Origin: UBA6183 sp034676125
GTDB lineage: Bacteria; Bacteroidota; Bacteroidia; UKL13-3
Direction of reading: 5' to 3'
Length of the DNA: 19,504 nucleotides
NCBI GenBank assembly: GCA_034676125.1
Contig: JAUCCO010000053.1
Coordinates: 1-19,504 of the forward strand
Each line of letters begins with the position of its first letter. Position 1 is the first letter of the stretch. Both the position numbers and the translations under genes were made by a program. The notes below the pieces were generated by a model that saw only the letters and a program-made list of their open reading frames with translations, was not told the origin of the DNA and ran no database searches. This document shows, piece after piece, positions 8,326-16,193 of the stretch.

Positions 8326-9016
8326 AATTTTATTAGTAGAGGATGAAGAACATCTTCAGCACGCCATTAAACTTAACTTAGAGTTAGAGGGATACGCTGT
8401 AAATGCAGTGGGCGATGGCAGTTTGGCTATTAAAACTTTTAGAGAAGAAAAGTTTGACTTAGTAATTTTAGATATTATGTTGCCAGAAACCGATGGGCTT
8501 ATGGTTTGCGAAAACATTAGGTTGTATGATGCAAACGTTCCTGTTATGTTTTTGTCGGCCAAAAACTCGGCTGCCGATAGGGTTTTAGGACTTAAAAAAG
8601 GTGGTGATGATTACATGACCAAACCTTTTGATTTGGAAGAATTGCTTTTGCGTGTTAAAAAACTCATTGAGAAAAATAACCGCATGCAGCAACAATCCGA
8701 AAACAAAGTGGGTAGTTTATATAAGTTTGGTAATAATTGGATAAACTTTGAAAGCTACGAAGCTCATGGCGTTACCGGCAAAATAGACTTAACTAAAAAA
8801 GAAATTTTGTTGATGAAACTACTTATCGAAAACAAAAACCAAGTGGTTAGTCGCGAGCACATTTTAAAAGTAGTATGGGATTATACGGTAATACCAAATA
8901 CCCGTACCATTGATAATTTTGTGTTAGCACTGCGTAAGTACTTTGAAACAGATGCCAAAGAACCTCAATTTATACAAAGTGTAAGAGGTGTTGGTTACAA
9001 ATTTGTTGCAGAGTAA
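8312..9016 (+). CDS. OmpR/PhoB-family response regulator
   Basis: 234 aa. The receiver domain (about 4-118) has the acidic pair E10/D11, the phospho-acceptor Asp54 (LVILDIMLPETDG), Ser82 and Lys104 (TKPF). A winged-helix Trans_reg_C DNA-binding domain (about 135-232) has TKKEILLMKLL, NQVVSREHIL and the terminal SVRGVGYKF wing. It would be phosphorylated by the kinase immediately upstream, whose gene overlaps it by 14 nt, and then bind DNA as a dimer. Its targets cannot be read here; autoregulation of the PspC-kinase-regulator operon is plausible but unproven. A strong terminator follows 31 nt after the stop. Confidence 0.95.
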   Translation: MTQHRILLVEDEEHLQHAIKLNLELEGYAVNAVGDGSLAIKTFREEKFDLVILDIMLPETDGLMVCENIRLYDANVPVMFLSAKNSAADRVLGLKKGGDDYMTKPFDLEELLLRVKKLIEKNNRMQQQSENKVGSLYKFGNNWINFESYEAHGVTGKIDLTKKEILLMKLLIENKNQVVSREHILKVVWDYTVIPNTRTIDNFVLALRKYFETDAKEPQFIQSVRGVGYKFVAE

Positions 9017-9047
9017 ATTACATTTCAATACAAACTTAATTGCATTG

Positions 9048-9082
9048 AGCGCATCGTTTTTAAAAATGATGCGCTTTTTTTT
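9048..9082 (+). terminator. Rho-independent terminator of the two-component operon
   Basis: AGCGCATC (9048-9055) pairs with GATGCGCT (9068-9075), with an inner T/A-rich continuation. A run of eight T follows (9075-9082). It closes the PspC-kinase-regulator operon and insulates it from the restriction-modification gene. Confidence 0.92.
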
Positions 9083-9238
9083 GATTAAATGCTAGAGGTA
9101 TCCCAAAGATAGGCTACTAAAATTTGCCAACACAGCACTATATTTTTACACATTAAAAAGTATATTAGCAACTTAAAATCTACATAAAAAAAGTAGGTAA
9201 TATCTCATTGGGTTGATGTATACCAAAAAACAAAATTA

Positions 9239-12200
9239 ATGTCTGAACTACTTAAAGAATTGAAACCAAGAAAGGCCCTCAACAAAGCCTTTTTAAAATT
9301 AAAGCCCAATAGGCTCGAGATTGAAAGTTTCAAGTTAAATCTTATTCAGTTACTTGACAGAACAAATACCACCGAAAGTGAAGAGTTTCATAAAAATCTT
9401 GTAATTGATTTTTTAAAGAAAACTTATTACGAACCAAATCATTTTATCAATACCAAAGGTCGAAACGACCTTGTTATTTATAATGGAAATAACGCAAACA
9501 GCACAGTTGGTGTAATTATAGAAGCAAAAAAGCCTACCAACAAAACTGAAATGTTGACCAAAAGCAACATCAATAAAAAAGCATTTCAGGAGTTGGTGTT
9601 ATATTATTTGAGAGAAAGAATAACTCATAAAAACATTGAAGTAAAACACCTTATTACAACCAACATAAATGAATGGTTTATTTTTGATGCAGTCATATTT
9701 GATAGGCTTTTTGCGCAAAACAAAAACCTTGTAAAACAATTTACCGATTTTGAAGCAGGCCGTTTATCCAATACCAAAACCGACTTTTTTTACAAACAAA
9801 TTGCCGAGCCTTTTATTGCTAACATCAAATCCGAAATAGAATTTACTTACTTCAATTTACAAGAATACCAGCAGCCACTTCGCAATGCCGATAAAACAGA
9901 CGATTACAAACTCATTGCTTTATTCAAGATTCTATCTGCAGGGCACCTTTTAAAACTTCCATTTACAAATGATAGTAACAGCCTAGATAAAAGATTTTAC
10001 AGTGAGCTGTTACACATTATAGGTTTAACAGAAATAAAAGAAGGAGGTAAGAAATTAATTGAACGAAACAAGGAAAACGATAGAAACTCGGGAAGTATTA
10101 TTGAGGATGCTATTATACAGCTGGATAGCCTTGATAAAATAAATCGTTTAAACAAACCAAGCCAATTTGGAAACACACAACAAGAACGGTTATTTAATGT
10201 TGGTTTGGAACTGTCTATTACTTGGATAAATAGAATTTTGTTTCTTAAATTATTAGAAGCCCAATTAATCTCATACCATAAGGGCGATAAATCTTATTCG
10301 TTTTTAAGTTTAGATAAAATTAAAACTTATGACGACCTAAACAGCCTGTTTTTTCAGGTATTGGCTCGTAAACATGACGAAAGAAACCAGGATGTAAAAC
10401 AAGCCTTTGAGAAAGTACCGTATTTAAATAGTTCGTTATTCGAGCCAACAGAAATTGAACGGGTAACTTTGTTTATCAGCAATTTAAAAGATGATAAAAC
10501 AATCCCCATCATTTCGTCAACAGTTCTTAAAAACGACCAAGGCAAAAAACGCACAGGCAATTTATCTACCCTAGCTTATTTGTTTGATTTTTTAAATGCT
10601 TACGACTTTGCCAGCGAAGGTTCAGAAGAGATTCAAGAAGATAATAAATCACTAATAAACGCATCTGTTCTTGGTTTAATTTTTGAGAAAATAAACGGCT
10701 ATAAAGACGGTTCGTTTTTTACACCTGGTTTTATTACCATGTACATGTGCAGAGAAACAGTTCGCAAAGCAGTTGTAGAAAAGTTTAATGAAACCAAAAA
10801 ATGGAATTGCAAAACAGTTGAAGATGTATGTCAAAAAATTGAAGACCGCAAGGAAGCAAACGAAATTGTAAACAACATTAAAATTTGCGATCCTGCAGTA
10901 GGTTCGGGGCACTTTTTAGTATCGGCACTAAATGAAATTATTGCTGTAAAAAACGACCTAGAAATTTTGCTTGATTTTGAGGGAAGACCACTAAAAAATT
11001 ATTGGATTGAAGTGGTAAATGACGAGTTGTTTATAACCGATAAAGAATCTGGTGAGGAGTTTTGTTATGTAGCACCTACACCACGTTCAGAAAAAAGTAT
11101 CAATCATACTTTTGGTGGTGACCCTTCTTCTTATAAAGCTAGCCACCTATCCGAATCACAATTAATTCAACAATCCATTTTTCACGAAAAGCAAACCATC
11201 ATCGAGAATTGTTTATTTGGGGTTGATATTAATCCAAACTCTGTTAAAATTTGCCGTTTACGTTTGTGGATTGAGTTATTAAAAAACGCATACTACACAC
11301 CCGAAAGCAATTTTACTGCGCTTGAAACATTACCTAATATCGACATCAATATAAAATGCGGAAACTCATTAGTTAGCCGTTTTGCAATTAATGCTGATTT
11401 AAAGCAAGCACTTAAAAAAAGCAAGTGGACCATTGATAGCTATCGTATAGCTGTTGATACTTACCGGAATGCTGAAAGTAAAGAACAAAAAAGAGAAATG
11501 GAACAACTAATTGCCGACATTAAATCGGATTTTAGAAGTGAAATTTCGTTAAACGACCCTAAGGTTATAAAACTACGTAAACTCTTGGGTGATTTATATA
11601 CGGCAACCAATCAAACCCAATTGTTTGAAATGAACAAAAAGGAAAAAGCAGATTGGAATAAAAAAGTAAAAGAGCTTACCGAAGAAACCAAAAAACTAGA
11701 AACAGAAATTGAAGAAATAAAAGCCAATAAAATATTTGAAAATGCTTTTGAATGGCGTTTTGAGTTTCCAGAAGTATTGAATGATAATGGCGATTTTATT
11801 GGGTTTGATATAGTGATTGGAAATCCACCATATATAAGGCAAGAAGAAATAAAGGAGTTTAAGCCGCACTTTAAATCGCAATTTAAACTATACTCGGGTG
11901 CAGCAGATATTTATATCTTTTTTATTGAAAAAGGTTTTGATATTTTAACCAATAAAGGTGTGTTTACTTTTATTATGCCAAACAAATTTATGCAAGCTGG
12001 CTACGGGCAGCCTGCACGCAATTTTTTATTAAACCAAAACCTAATAGAAATAATTGATTTTGGCGATTATCAGGTGTTTGATGAAGCAACAACTTACCCT
12101 TGTATTTTAACTGCAAGTAAAGAACCCGCAAAAGGAACATTGAATACCGCAAGAATTAACGATTTAAGTTTTTACTCAAATTTTCCAGCTTATATTTCAA

Positions 12201-13144
12201 GTGTATCAAACACAATAAATCACAACTCGCTAAGCGCAGAAACTTGGATTGTATCTAATGCTAAAGATCAAACCCTTTTACAAAAGCTGTTTTTAAATGG
12301 AAAAAAACTAGAAGACTATCTCGGTGAGATGGGAAAATATGGTATTAAAACAGGCCTCACTGAAGCATTTGTAATTGATAAAGCAACCAAAGATCAACTT
12401 ATAAAAGAAGACCCAAATTCGGAAAACTTGATAAAGCCGTTTTTATTAGGTCGAAATGTTAAGCCTTATGCAAATGTAGCCGTTAGTAATTGGTTAATTA
12501 CAGTTCCTAAAGGCTTTACAATTAGAAAAAACCTATCAGCCGATAATCCAAATTACCTAAAAGAACCTGGACCAAGATATGGAAACATGGATTTTAGCGA
12601 TGCTTGGGTTTGGTTCAAAACAGCATATCCTGCTATAGCAAATCATCTATTTAAATTTAAAGAAAAAGCTGAAAACCGAACCGACAAAGGAGATTATTGG
12701 TGGGAATTAAGGGCATGCGATTATTACGACAAATTTGAAAAACCAAAAATAATGTATCAAGTCCTTCAAGTAAAACCTTGCTTTATTTATGATGAAGAAG
12801 GTTTGTACTGCAACAACTCCATGTGGTTTATACCTTCTGATGATATAATGCTATTGGGTATTTTAAACTCTACTGTGGGCTGGTGGTTAATTTCAAAGTA
12901 TTGTACAGCCATTCAAAATGGTTATCAATTAATTTGGAAATATTTTAGTCAAGTACCAATAGCAACAGGTAATAAACCAATTCAAGAAAAAATGGTTAGC
13001 TCGGTAAATAAAATTTTATTGCTTAAAAAACAAAACCCACAAGCCGATACATCAAAGCTTGAAAACCAAATAAACCAATTAGTGTACAAACTTTACGACC
13101 TTACCGAAGAAGAAATTGCAATTATTGAGCATAGCACAAAATAG
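9239..13144 (+). CDS. Type IIG-like restriction-modification enzyme (nuclease-methyltransferase fusion)
   Basis: 1301 aa, one uninterrupted frame. Proteins of this layout cut unmodified DNA and methylate adenine-N6 in their own recognition site, using S-adenosylmethionine. N-terminal PD-(D/E)XK nuclease signature: Asp77 (GRNDLVIY) and Glu95-Ala-Lys97 (GVIIEAKKP). An all-helical linker follows. The methyltransferase core has motif I DPAVGSGHF (551-559) and motif IV NPPY (862-865, in VIGNPPYIRQEE). Between them is an insertion of about 300 residues that includes a charged, probably coiled-coil stretch (about 800-840). After motif IV, about 430 residues form the target-recognition region; the tail has NGYQLIWKYFSQVPIA, typical of TaqI/Eco57I-like C-terminal domains. 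All key residues for both activities are present. No separate specificity, methylase or nuclease gene lies next to it, as expected for a stand-alone system. No clear promoter was found in the 156 bp upstream. It sits alone between two housekeeping operons, which suggests acquisition by transfer. A methylase-only role is less likely given the intact D...ExK. Confidence 0.9.
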   Translation: MSELLKELKPRKALNKAFLKLKPNRLEIESFKLNLIQLLDRTNTTESEEFHKNLVIDFLKKTYYEPNHFINTKGRNDLVIYNGNNANSTVGVIIEAKKPTNKTEMLTKSNINKKAFQELVLYYLRERITHKNIEVKHLITTNINEWFIFDAVIFDRLFAQNKNLVKQFTDFEAGRLSNTKTDFFYKQIAEPFIANIKSEIEFTYFNLQEYQQPLRNADKTDDYKLIALFKILSAGHLLKLPFTNDSNSLDKRFYSELLHIIGLTEIKEGGKKLIERNKENDRNSGSIIEDAIIQLDSLDKINRLNKPSQFGNTQQERLFNVGLELSITWINRILFLKLLEAQLISYHKGDKSYSFLSLDKIKTYDDLNSLFFQVLARKHDERNQDVKQAFEKVPYLNSSLFEPTEIERVTLFISNLKDDKTIPIISSTVLKNDQGKKRTGNLSTLAYLFDFLNAYDFASEGSEEIQEDNKSLINASVLGLIFEKINGYKDGSFFTPGFITMYMCRETVRKAVVEKFNETKKWNCKTVEDVCQKIEDRKEANEIVNNIKICDPAVGSGHFLVSALNEIIAVKNDLEILLDFEGRPLKNYWIEVVNDELFITDKESGEEFCYVAPTPRSEKSINHTFGGDPSSYKASHLSESQLIQQSIFHEKQTIIENCLFGVDINPNSVKICRLRLWIELLKNAYYTPESNFTALETLPNIDINIKCGNSLVSRFAINADLKQALKKSKWTIDSYRIAVDTYRNAESKEQKREMEQLIADIKSDFRSEISLNDPKVIKLRKLLGDLYTATNQTQLFEMNKKEKADWNKKVKELTEETKKLETEIEEIKANKIFENAFEWRFEFPEVLNDNGDFIGFDIVIGNPPYIRQEEIKEFKPHFKSQFKLYSGAADIYIFFIEKGFDILTNKGVFTFIMPNKFMQAGYGQPARNFLLNQNLIEIIDFGDYQVFDEATTYPCILTASKEPAKGTLNTARINDLSFYSNFPAYISSVSNTINHNSLSAETWIVSNAKDQTLLQKLFLNGKKLEDYLGEMGKYGIKTGLTEAFVIDKATKDQLIKEDPNSENLIKPFLLGRNVKPYANVAVSNWLITVPKGFTIRKNLSADNPNYLKEPGPRYGNMDFSDAWVWFKTAYPAIANHLFKFKEKAENRTDKGDYWWELRACDYYDKFEKPKIMYQVLQVKPCFIYDEEGLYCNNSMWFIPSDDIMLLGILNSTVGWWLISKYCTAIQNGYQLIWKYFSQVPIATGNKPIQEKMVSSVNKILLLKKQNPQADTSKLENQINQLVYKLYDLTEEEIAIIEHSTK

Positions 13145-13493
13145 CAAGTACACCCAATTGTTGGTTTTATAGGTTATTAACTAAGTTAGGGCTGGTAAAA
13201 CCAAAACCTACTTGAGTGGTAAATTAAATTGTAGCGCATTATTTTGTGCAAAGCTGTATTGCGATAAAATAAAATGCGGATTAAAGCAGCAATTTTCATA
13301 TTTTCGCGTTTTAATTAAAACCAAATTCGGGTTATCAATATTAAGGTAAATCAGTTTAAAAGAAATAAGAAAGCGGTGTTTTAAGCTTATAAACACAGCA
13401 AACAAGTTTTTTCTGCACTATTTTTTAACATTTAGTTGTGAATTATAAAATGATACCGTACTTTTGCCACCCCGAAAACTAAACTTATAGGTT
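13145..13493. other. 349-bp gap with possible relic of a secreted-protein gene
   Basis: No intact gene is supported. On the minus strand, ATG at the complement of 13297-13299 opens MKIAALIR, and after a one-base frame change the same strand reads FILSQYSFAQNNALQF up to a stop near 13208. Joined, this resembles a Bacteroidota signal peptide followed by the start of a mature secreted protein, so the stretch may be a decayed 5' end. An inverted repeat TTGGTTTTA/TAAAACCAA (13161-13169 and 13196-13204, 26-nt loop) lies just after the restriction-modification gene. It lacks a T-tract, so I do not call it a terminator. The right end carries the rplM promoter. Confidence 0.35.
13436..13466 (+). promoter_or_regulatory. 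Promoter of the rplM-rpsI-rpsB operon
   Basis: TTG at 13436-13438 and TACTTTTG at 13459-13466 match the Bacteroidota -33/-7 elements with a 20-nt spacer. Transcription would start near 13473, leaving a leader of only about 20 nt before the GTG at 13494, too short for a ribosomal-protein-binding leader structure. Confidence 0.7.
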
Positions 13494-13937
13494 GTGGATA
13501 CATTAAGTTACAAAACAAAATCGGCCAATAAAGCTACTGTTACTAAAGAGTGGTTTGTGTTTGATGCGGAAGGCCAAACAGTTGGACGTTTTGCCACTAG
13601 ATTGGCAAACATTTTAAGAGGTAAGCACAAAACGAGCTTTACACCTCACGTAGATTGCGGTGACAACGTAATAATTATCAATGCTGATAAGGTACGTTTC
13701 ACAGGCAATAAAATGAACGACAAAGAATACGTGTTCTACTCAGGTCATCCTGGTGGACAACGTTTTGTATCAGCTAAAAACATGATGCAAAAACGTCCTA
13801 CCTATGTGGTAGAGCATGCTATTGAAGGTATGTTACCAAACAATAAACTTGGTCGCGAAATCTTCAGAAATCTTTTCGTTTATACAGGTAGCGAGCACCC
13901 GCACGCTGCTCAACAACCAAAAGCATTAAAATTCTAA
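13494..13937 (+). CDS. rplM: 50S ribosomal protein L13
   Basis: 147 aa, normal length for bacterial L13, an early-assembly protein of the large subunit. The family pattern is clear: EWFVFDAEGQTVGRFATRLA (about 20-39), GKHKTSFTPHVDCGDNVIII and FYSGHPGG. The start is GTG at 13494: the in-frame stop TAG at 13488-13490 leaves no room for an upstream start, and the first residues DTLSYKTKSANK fit Bacteroidota L13 N-termini. It is the first gene of rplM-rpsI-rpsB, 3 nt before rpsI. Confidence 0.97.
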   Translation: MDTLSYKTKSANKATVTKEWFVFDAEGQTVGRFATRLANILRGKHKTSFTPHVDCGDNVIIINADKVRFTGNKMNDKEYVFYSGHPGGQRFVSAKNMMQKRPTYVVEHAIEGMLPNNKLGREIFRNLFVYTGSEHPHAAQQPKALKF

Positions 13938-13940
13938 GAA

Positions 13941-14327
13941 ATGGAAGTTATAAACGCATTAGGTAGAAGAAAAACTTCAGTTGCTCGTGTTTACATGACA
14001 CCGGGCACCGGAAAGTTTGAAATAAATGGTCGTGAGTCAAAAACTTACTTCCCTACAATAGTATTGCAACATAGCATATCTCAACCGTTTGATGTTACTA
14101 GCACAGCAGGTCAGTTTGACGTAAAGTGTAATGTAGCGGGTGGTGGAGTTACAGGCCAAGCAGATGCCATTAAGTTAGGTGTTGCTCGTGCTTTAGTGTT
14201 GCACAATCCAGAATTGAAACCAGCTTTAAAGGCAGAAGGTTTAATGACACGTGATCCTCGTATGGTTGAGCGTAAAAAACCTGGTCAGAAGAAAGCTCGT
14301 AAACGTTTCCAATTCGTTAAACGTTAG
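13941..14327 (+). CDS. rpsI: 30S ribosomal protein S9
   Basis: 128 aa, the usual length. S9 lies in the head of the small subunit, and its basic C-terminal tail reaches toward the P-site tRNA. The start (MEVINALGRRKTSVARVYM), the GGGVTGQADAIKLGVARAL core and the basic end RDPRMVERKKPGQKKARKRF with terminal KR are all typical. It follows rplM after 3 nt, the widely conserved rplM-rpsI pair, so the two are co-translated. Confidence 0.97.
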   Translation: MEVINALGRRKTSVARVYMTPGTGKFEINGRESKTYFPTIVLQHSISQPFDVTSTAGQFDVKCNVAGGGVTGQADAIKLGVARALVLHNPELKPALKAEGLMTRDPRMVERKKPGQKKARKRFQFVKR

Positions 14328-14348
14328 AACTTATTTTTTAAAAATTAT

Positions 14349-15095
14349 ATGTCACAAATCACACAACAAGAGTTGTTGGAAGCGGGTGTACACTTCGGTC
14401 ACTTAACCCGCAAATGGAATCCTAAGATGGCTCCTTATATTTTTATGGAGAAAAACGGAATCCACCTTATCGACCTTAACAAAACAGCTGTTAAGTTAGA
14501 AGAGGCCTCTAATGCCATCAAAAATATTGTAAAATCAGGTCGTAAAATTCTTTTTGTTGCTACTAAAAAACAAGCAAAAGAAATGATTGAAAACGAAGCT
14601 AAGCGCGTAAATATGCCTTTCGTAACCGAGCGTTGGTTAGGAGGTATGTTAACAAACTTTAGCACTGTTCGTAAATCAATCAAAAAATTGCAAGTGCTTG
14701 ATAAAATGGCGGTTGACGGTACATACGTTAACATGGCTAAAAAAGAGCGCTTAATGGTAGAACGTGAAAAAGAAAAATTACGTAGGGTTTTAGGCGGTAT
14801 TGCCGACTTAAACCGTTTACCTGCTGCATTATTTATCGTAGATATTAAGCGTGAGCACATTGCCATTGCGGAAGCACATATCTTAAACATCCCAACCTTT
14901 GCTATGGTGGATACCAATTCAGATCCTACTATAGTTGATTATGCTATCCCTGCAAATGACGATGCTGCAAAATCAATCGCTTTAATTTCTCGTGTTATTA
15001 CTGATGCTATTGTGGAAGGCCTAGCCGAACGCAAAAAGGAAAAGGAAACAGACACTGATAAAGAAAAAGTTGAAGAATCAACAGTTGAAGCATAA
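14349..15095 (+). CDS. rpsB: 30S ribosomal protein S2
   Basis: 248 aa. S2 binds the platform side of the small subunit late in assembly. The N-terminal LLEAGVHFGHLTRKWNPKM (about 9-27), GIHLIDLNKT, ERWLGGMLTNF and PTFAMVDTNSDP are family hallmarks. The last 25 residues or so form a Lys/Glu-rich tail beyond the conserved core, common in Bacteroidota. It lies 21 nt after rpsI and is followed by a terminator, so in this organism rpsB ends the rplM operon and tsf follows behind the terminator. Confidence 0.97.
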   Translation: MSQITQQELLEAGVHFGHLTRKWNPKMAPYIFMEKNGIHLIDLNKTAVKLEEASNAIKNIVKSGRKILFVATKKQAKEMIENEAKRVNMPFVTERWLGGMLTNFSTVRKSIKKLQVLDKMAVDGTYVNMAKKERLMVEREKEKLRRVLGGIADLNRLPAALFIVDIKREHIAIAEAHILNIPTFAMVDTNSDPTIVDYAIPANDDAAKSIALISRVITDAIVEGLAERKKEKETDTDKEKVEESTVEA

Positions 15096-15104
15096 ACTTA
15101 AATA

Positions 15105-15131
15105 AAAAATCGGCCCACAAGGCCGATTTTT
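15105..15131 (+). terminator. Terminator between rpsB and tsf
   Basis: AAAAATCGGCC (15105-15115) pairs perfectly with GGCCGATTTTT (15121-15131) around a 5-nt CACAA loop. The A-tract before and T-tract after make it potentially bidirectional. It would reduce tsf transcription from the rplM promoter, unless read-through is used to set the S2:EF-Ts ratio. Confidence 0.88.
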
Positions 15132-15163
15132 GTATCAAGTTAAATTTAAAATATTAATCATCA

Positions 15164-15178
15164 AATAATAATAATAAT
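15164..15178 (+). repeat. (AAT)5 trinucleotide repeat in the tsf leader
   Basis: Five perfect AAT units end 3 nt before the tsf ATG (15182), exactly where a ribosome-binding site would lie. No Shine-Dalgarno sequence is present. A-rich, unstructured leaders favour translation in Bacteroidota, so the repeat may serve that purpose. Confidence 0.8.
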
Positions 15179-15181
15179 ACA

Positions 15182-16012
15182 ATGAGTACTATTAGTGCTG
15201 CTGATGTAAACAAATTACGCCAAATGACTGGCTCTGGTATGATGGACTGTAAAAAAGCCCTTACCGAAACAAATGGAGATTTTGACGCTGCTGTAGATTT
15301 CCTTCGTAAAAAAGGTGCTAAAGTTAGTGCTGCTCGTGCAGATAGAGATGCTAAAGAAGGTGCAATTATTGCTAAAACTTCGGCTGATAACAAGTTTGGT
15401 ATCATTATTCACTTAACTTGTGAAACTGATTTTGTTGCTAAAAACGAAGATTTCGTAAAATTTGCTCATGCAATTGCTGATTTAGCTCTTGCTAACAAAC
15501 CTGCTAGCGCTGATGCTTTAAAAGCATTAGACATGGACGGACAACCACTAAGCGAGCGCTTAATGGAGCAAGTTGGTAAAATTGGCGAAAAAATTGACGT
15601 AGTTAAATACGAAATTGTTGAAGCTAACAATGTTGTTGCATACATACATGGTGCTAACCGCTTAGCGGTATTAGTTGCGATGAACAATGCGCCAACCGAA
15701 GCAAACATAGTTGCTGGTAGAGATGCTGCAATGCAAGTTGCTGCTTTAAATCCTGCTGCGGTTGATAAAGATGGTGTTGATTCTACCGTTATCGAGCGTG
15801 AGTTAGAGGTTGCTAAAGAACAAGTACGTGCTGAAGGCAAGCCAGAAAACATGATTGAGAAAATTGCTCAAGGTAAATTGGCTAAATTCTACAAAGACAA
15901 TACTTTATTAAACCAAGAGTTTGTAAAAGATGGTAGCTTAACTGTTGCTCAAATGCTTGATAAAGTAGAAAAAGGTTTAACGGTTACTTCATTTAAACGT
16001 GTTTCGTTATAA
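15182..16012 (+). CDS. tsf: Translation elongation factor Ts
   Basis: 276 aa, in the usual size range. EF-Ts exchanges GDP for GTP on EF-Tu. The N-terminal UBA-like domain (about 4-42) has LRQMTGSGMMDCKKAL, and the EF-Tu-contact motif TDFVAKNEDF lies near residues 82-91. The dimerisation region and the C-terminal coil (KIAQGKLAKFYKDNTLLNQ) are complete. The gene follows rpsB as in most bacteria, but behind a terminator. A possible -7 element TAAATTTA (15141-15148, one mismatch to TAnnTTTG) may give it a separate promoter, without a clear -33. The leader carries the (AAT)5 run. Confidence 0.97.
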   Translation: MSTISAADVNKLRQMTGSGMMDCKKALTETNGDFDAAVDFLRKKGAKVSAARADRDAKEGAIIAKTSADNKFGIIIHLTCETDFVAKNEDFVKFAHAIADLALANKPASADALKALDMDGQPLSERLMEQVGKIGEKIDVVKYEIVEANNVVAYIHGANRLAVLVAMNNAPTEANIVAGRDAAMQVAALNPAAVDKDGVDSTVIERELEVAKEQVRAEGKPENMIEKIAQGKLAKFYKDNTLLNQEFVKDGSLTVAQMLDKVEKGLTVTSFKRVSL

Positions 16013-16034
16013 TATTTATAACAAATAATATTAC

Positions 16035-16066
16035 AAAAAAAGTCGCTCATTTGGGCGACTTTTTTT
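16035..16066 (+). terminator. Rho-independent terminator of tsf
   Basis: AGTCGC (16041-16046) pairs with GCGACT (16055-16060), with a U-G and C-G extension inward to a 4-nt loop. An A6 tract precedes it and a T6 tract follows (16061-16066). It begins 22 nt after the tsf stop. Confidence 0.9.
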
Positions 16067-16193
16067 ATGTGCAAACCATCAATTTTACCAACTATAACAA
16101 ATAATTTCGCTAATTGACAGTAGCACCTTATATTTACCTCCTAAATTGGTGAACGTACACCATATCAATTAAAATTTCGTTTTAAGTATTTTA

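Noticed and set aside
13161..13204. TTGGTTTTA/TAAAACCAA inverted repeat as terminator of the restriction-modification gene
   Set aside because: The stem is A/T-rich, the loop is 26 nt and no T-tract follows.
9191..13213. Inverted 8-mers AAGTAGGT (9191-9198) and ACCTACTT (13206-13213) flanking the restriction-modification gene, as possible mobile-element ends
   Set aside because: Eight bases in AT-rich DNA can match by chance; there is no transposase, no longer terminal repeat and no target-site duplication.
14435..14917. 160-codon open frame on the minus strand inside rpsB
   Set aside because: It lies wholly inside a certain ribosomal-protein gene; its predicted protein has no recognisable pattern and reflects codon bias of the sense strand.
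15466..15852. 128-codon open frame on the minus strand inside tsf
   Set aside because: Shadow of EF-Ts; Ala/Ser/Thr-rich composition follows from reading GCT/GCA codons backwards.
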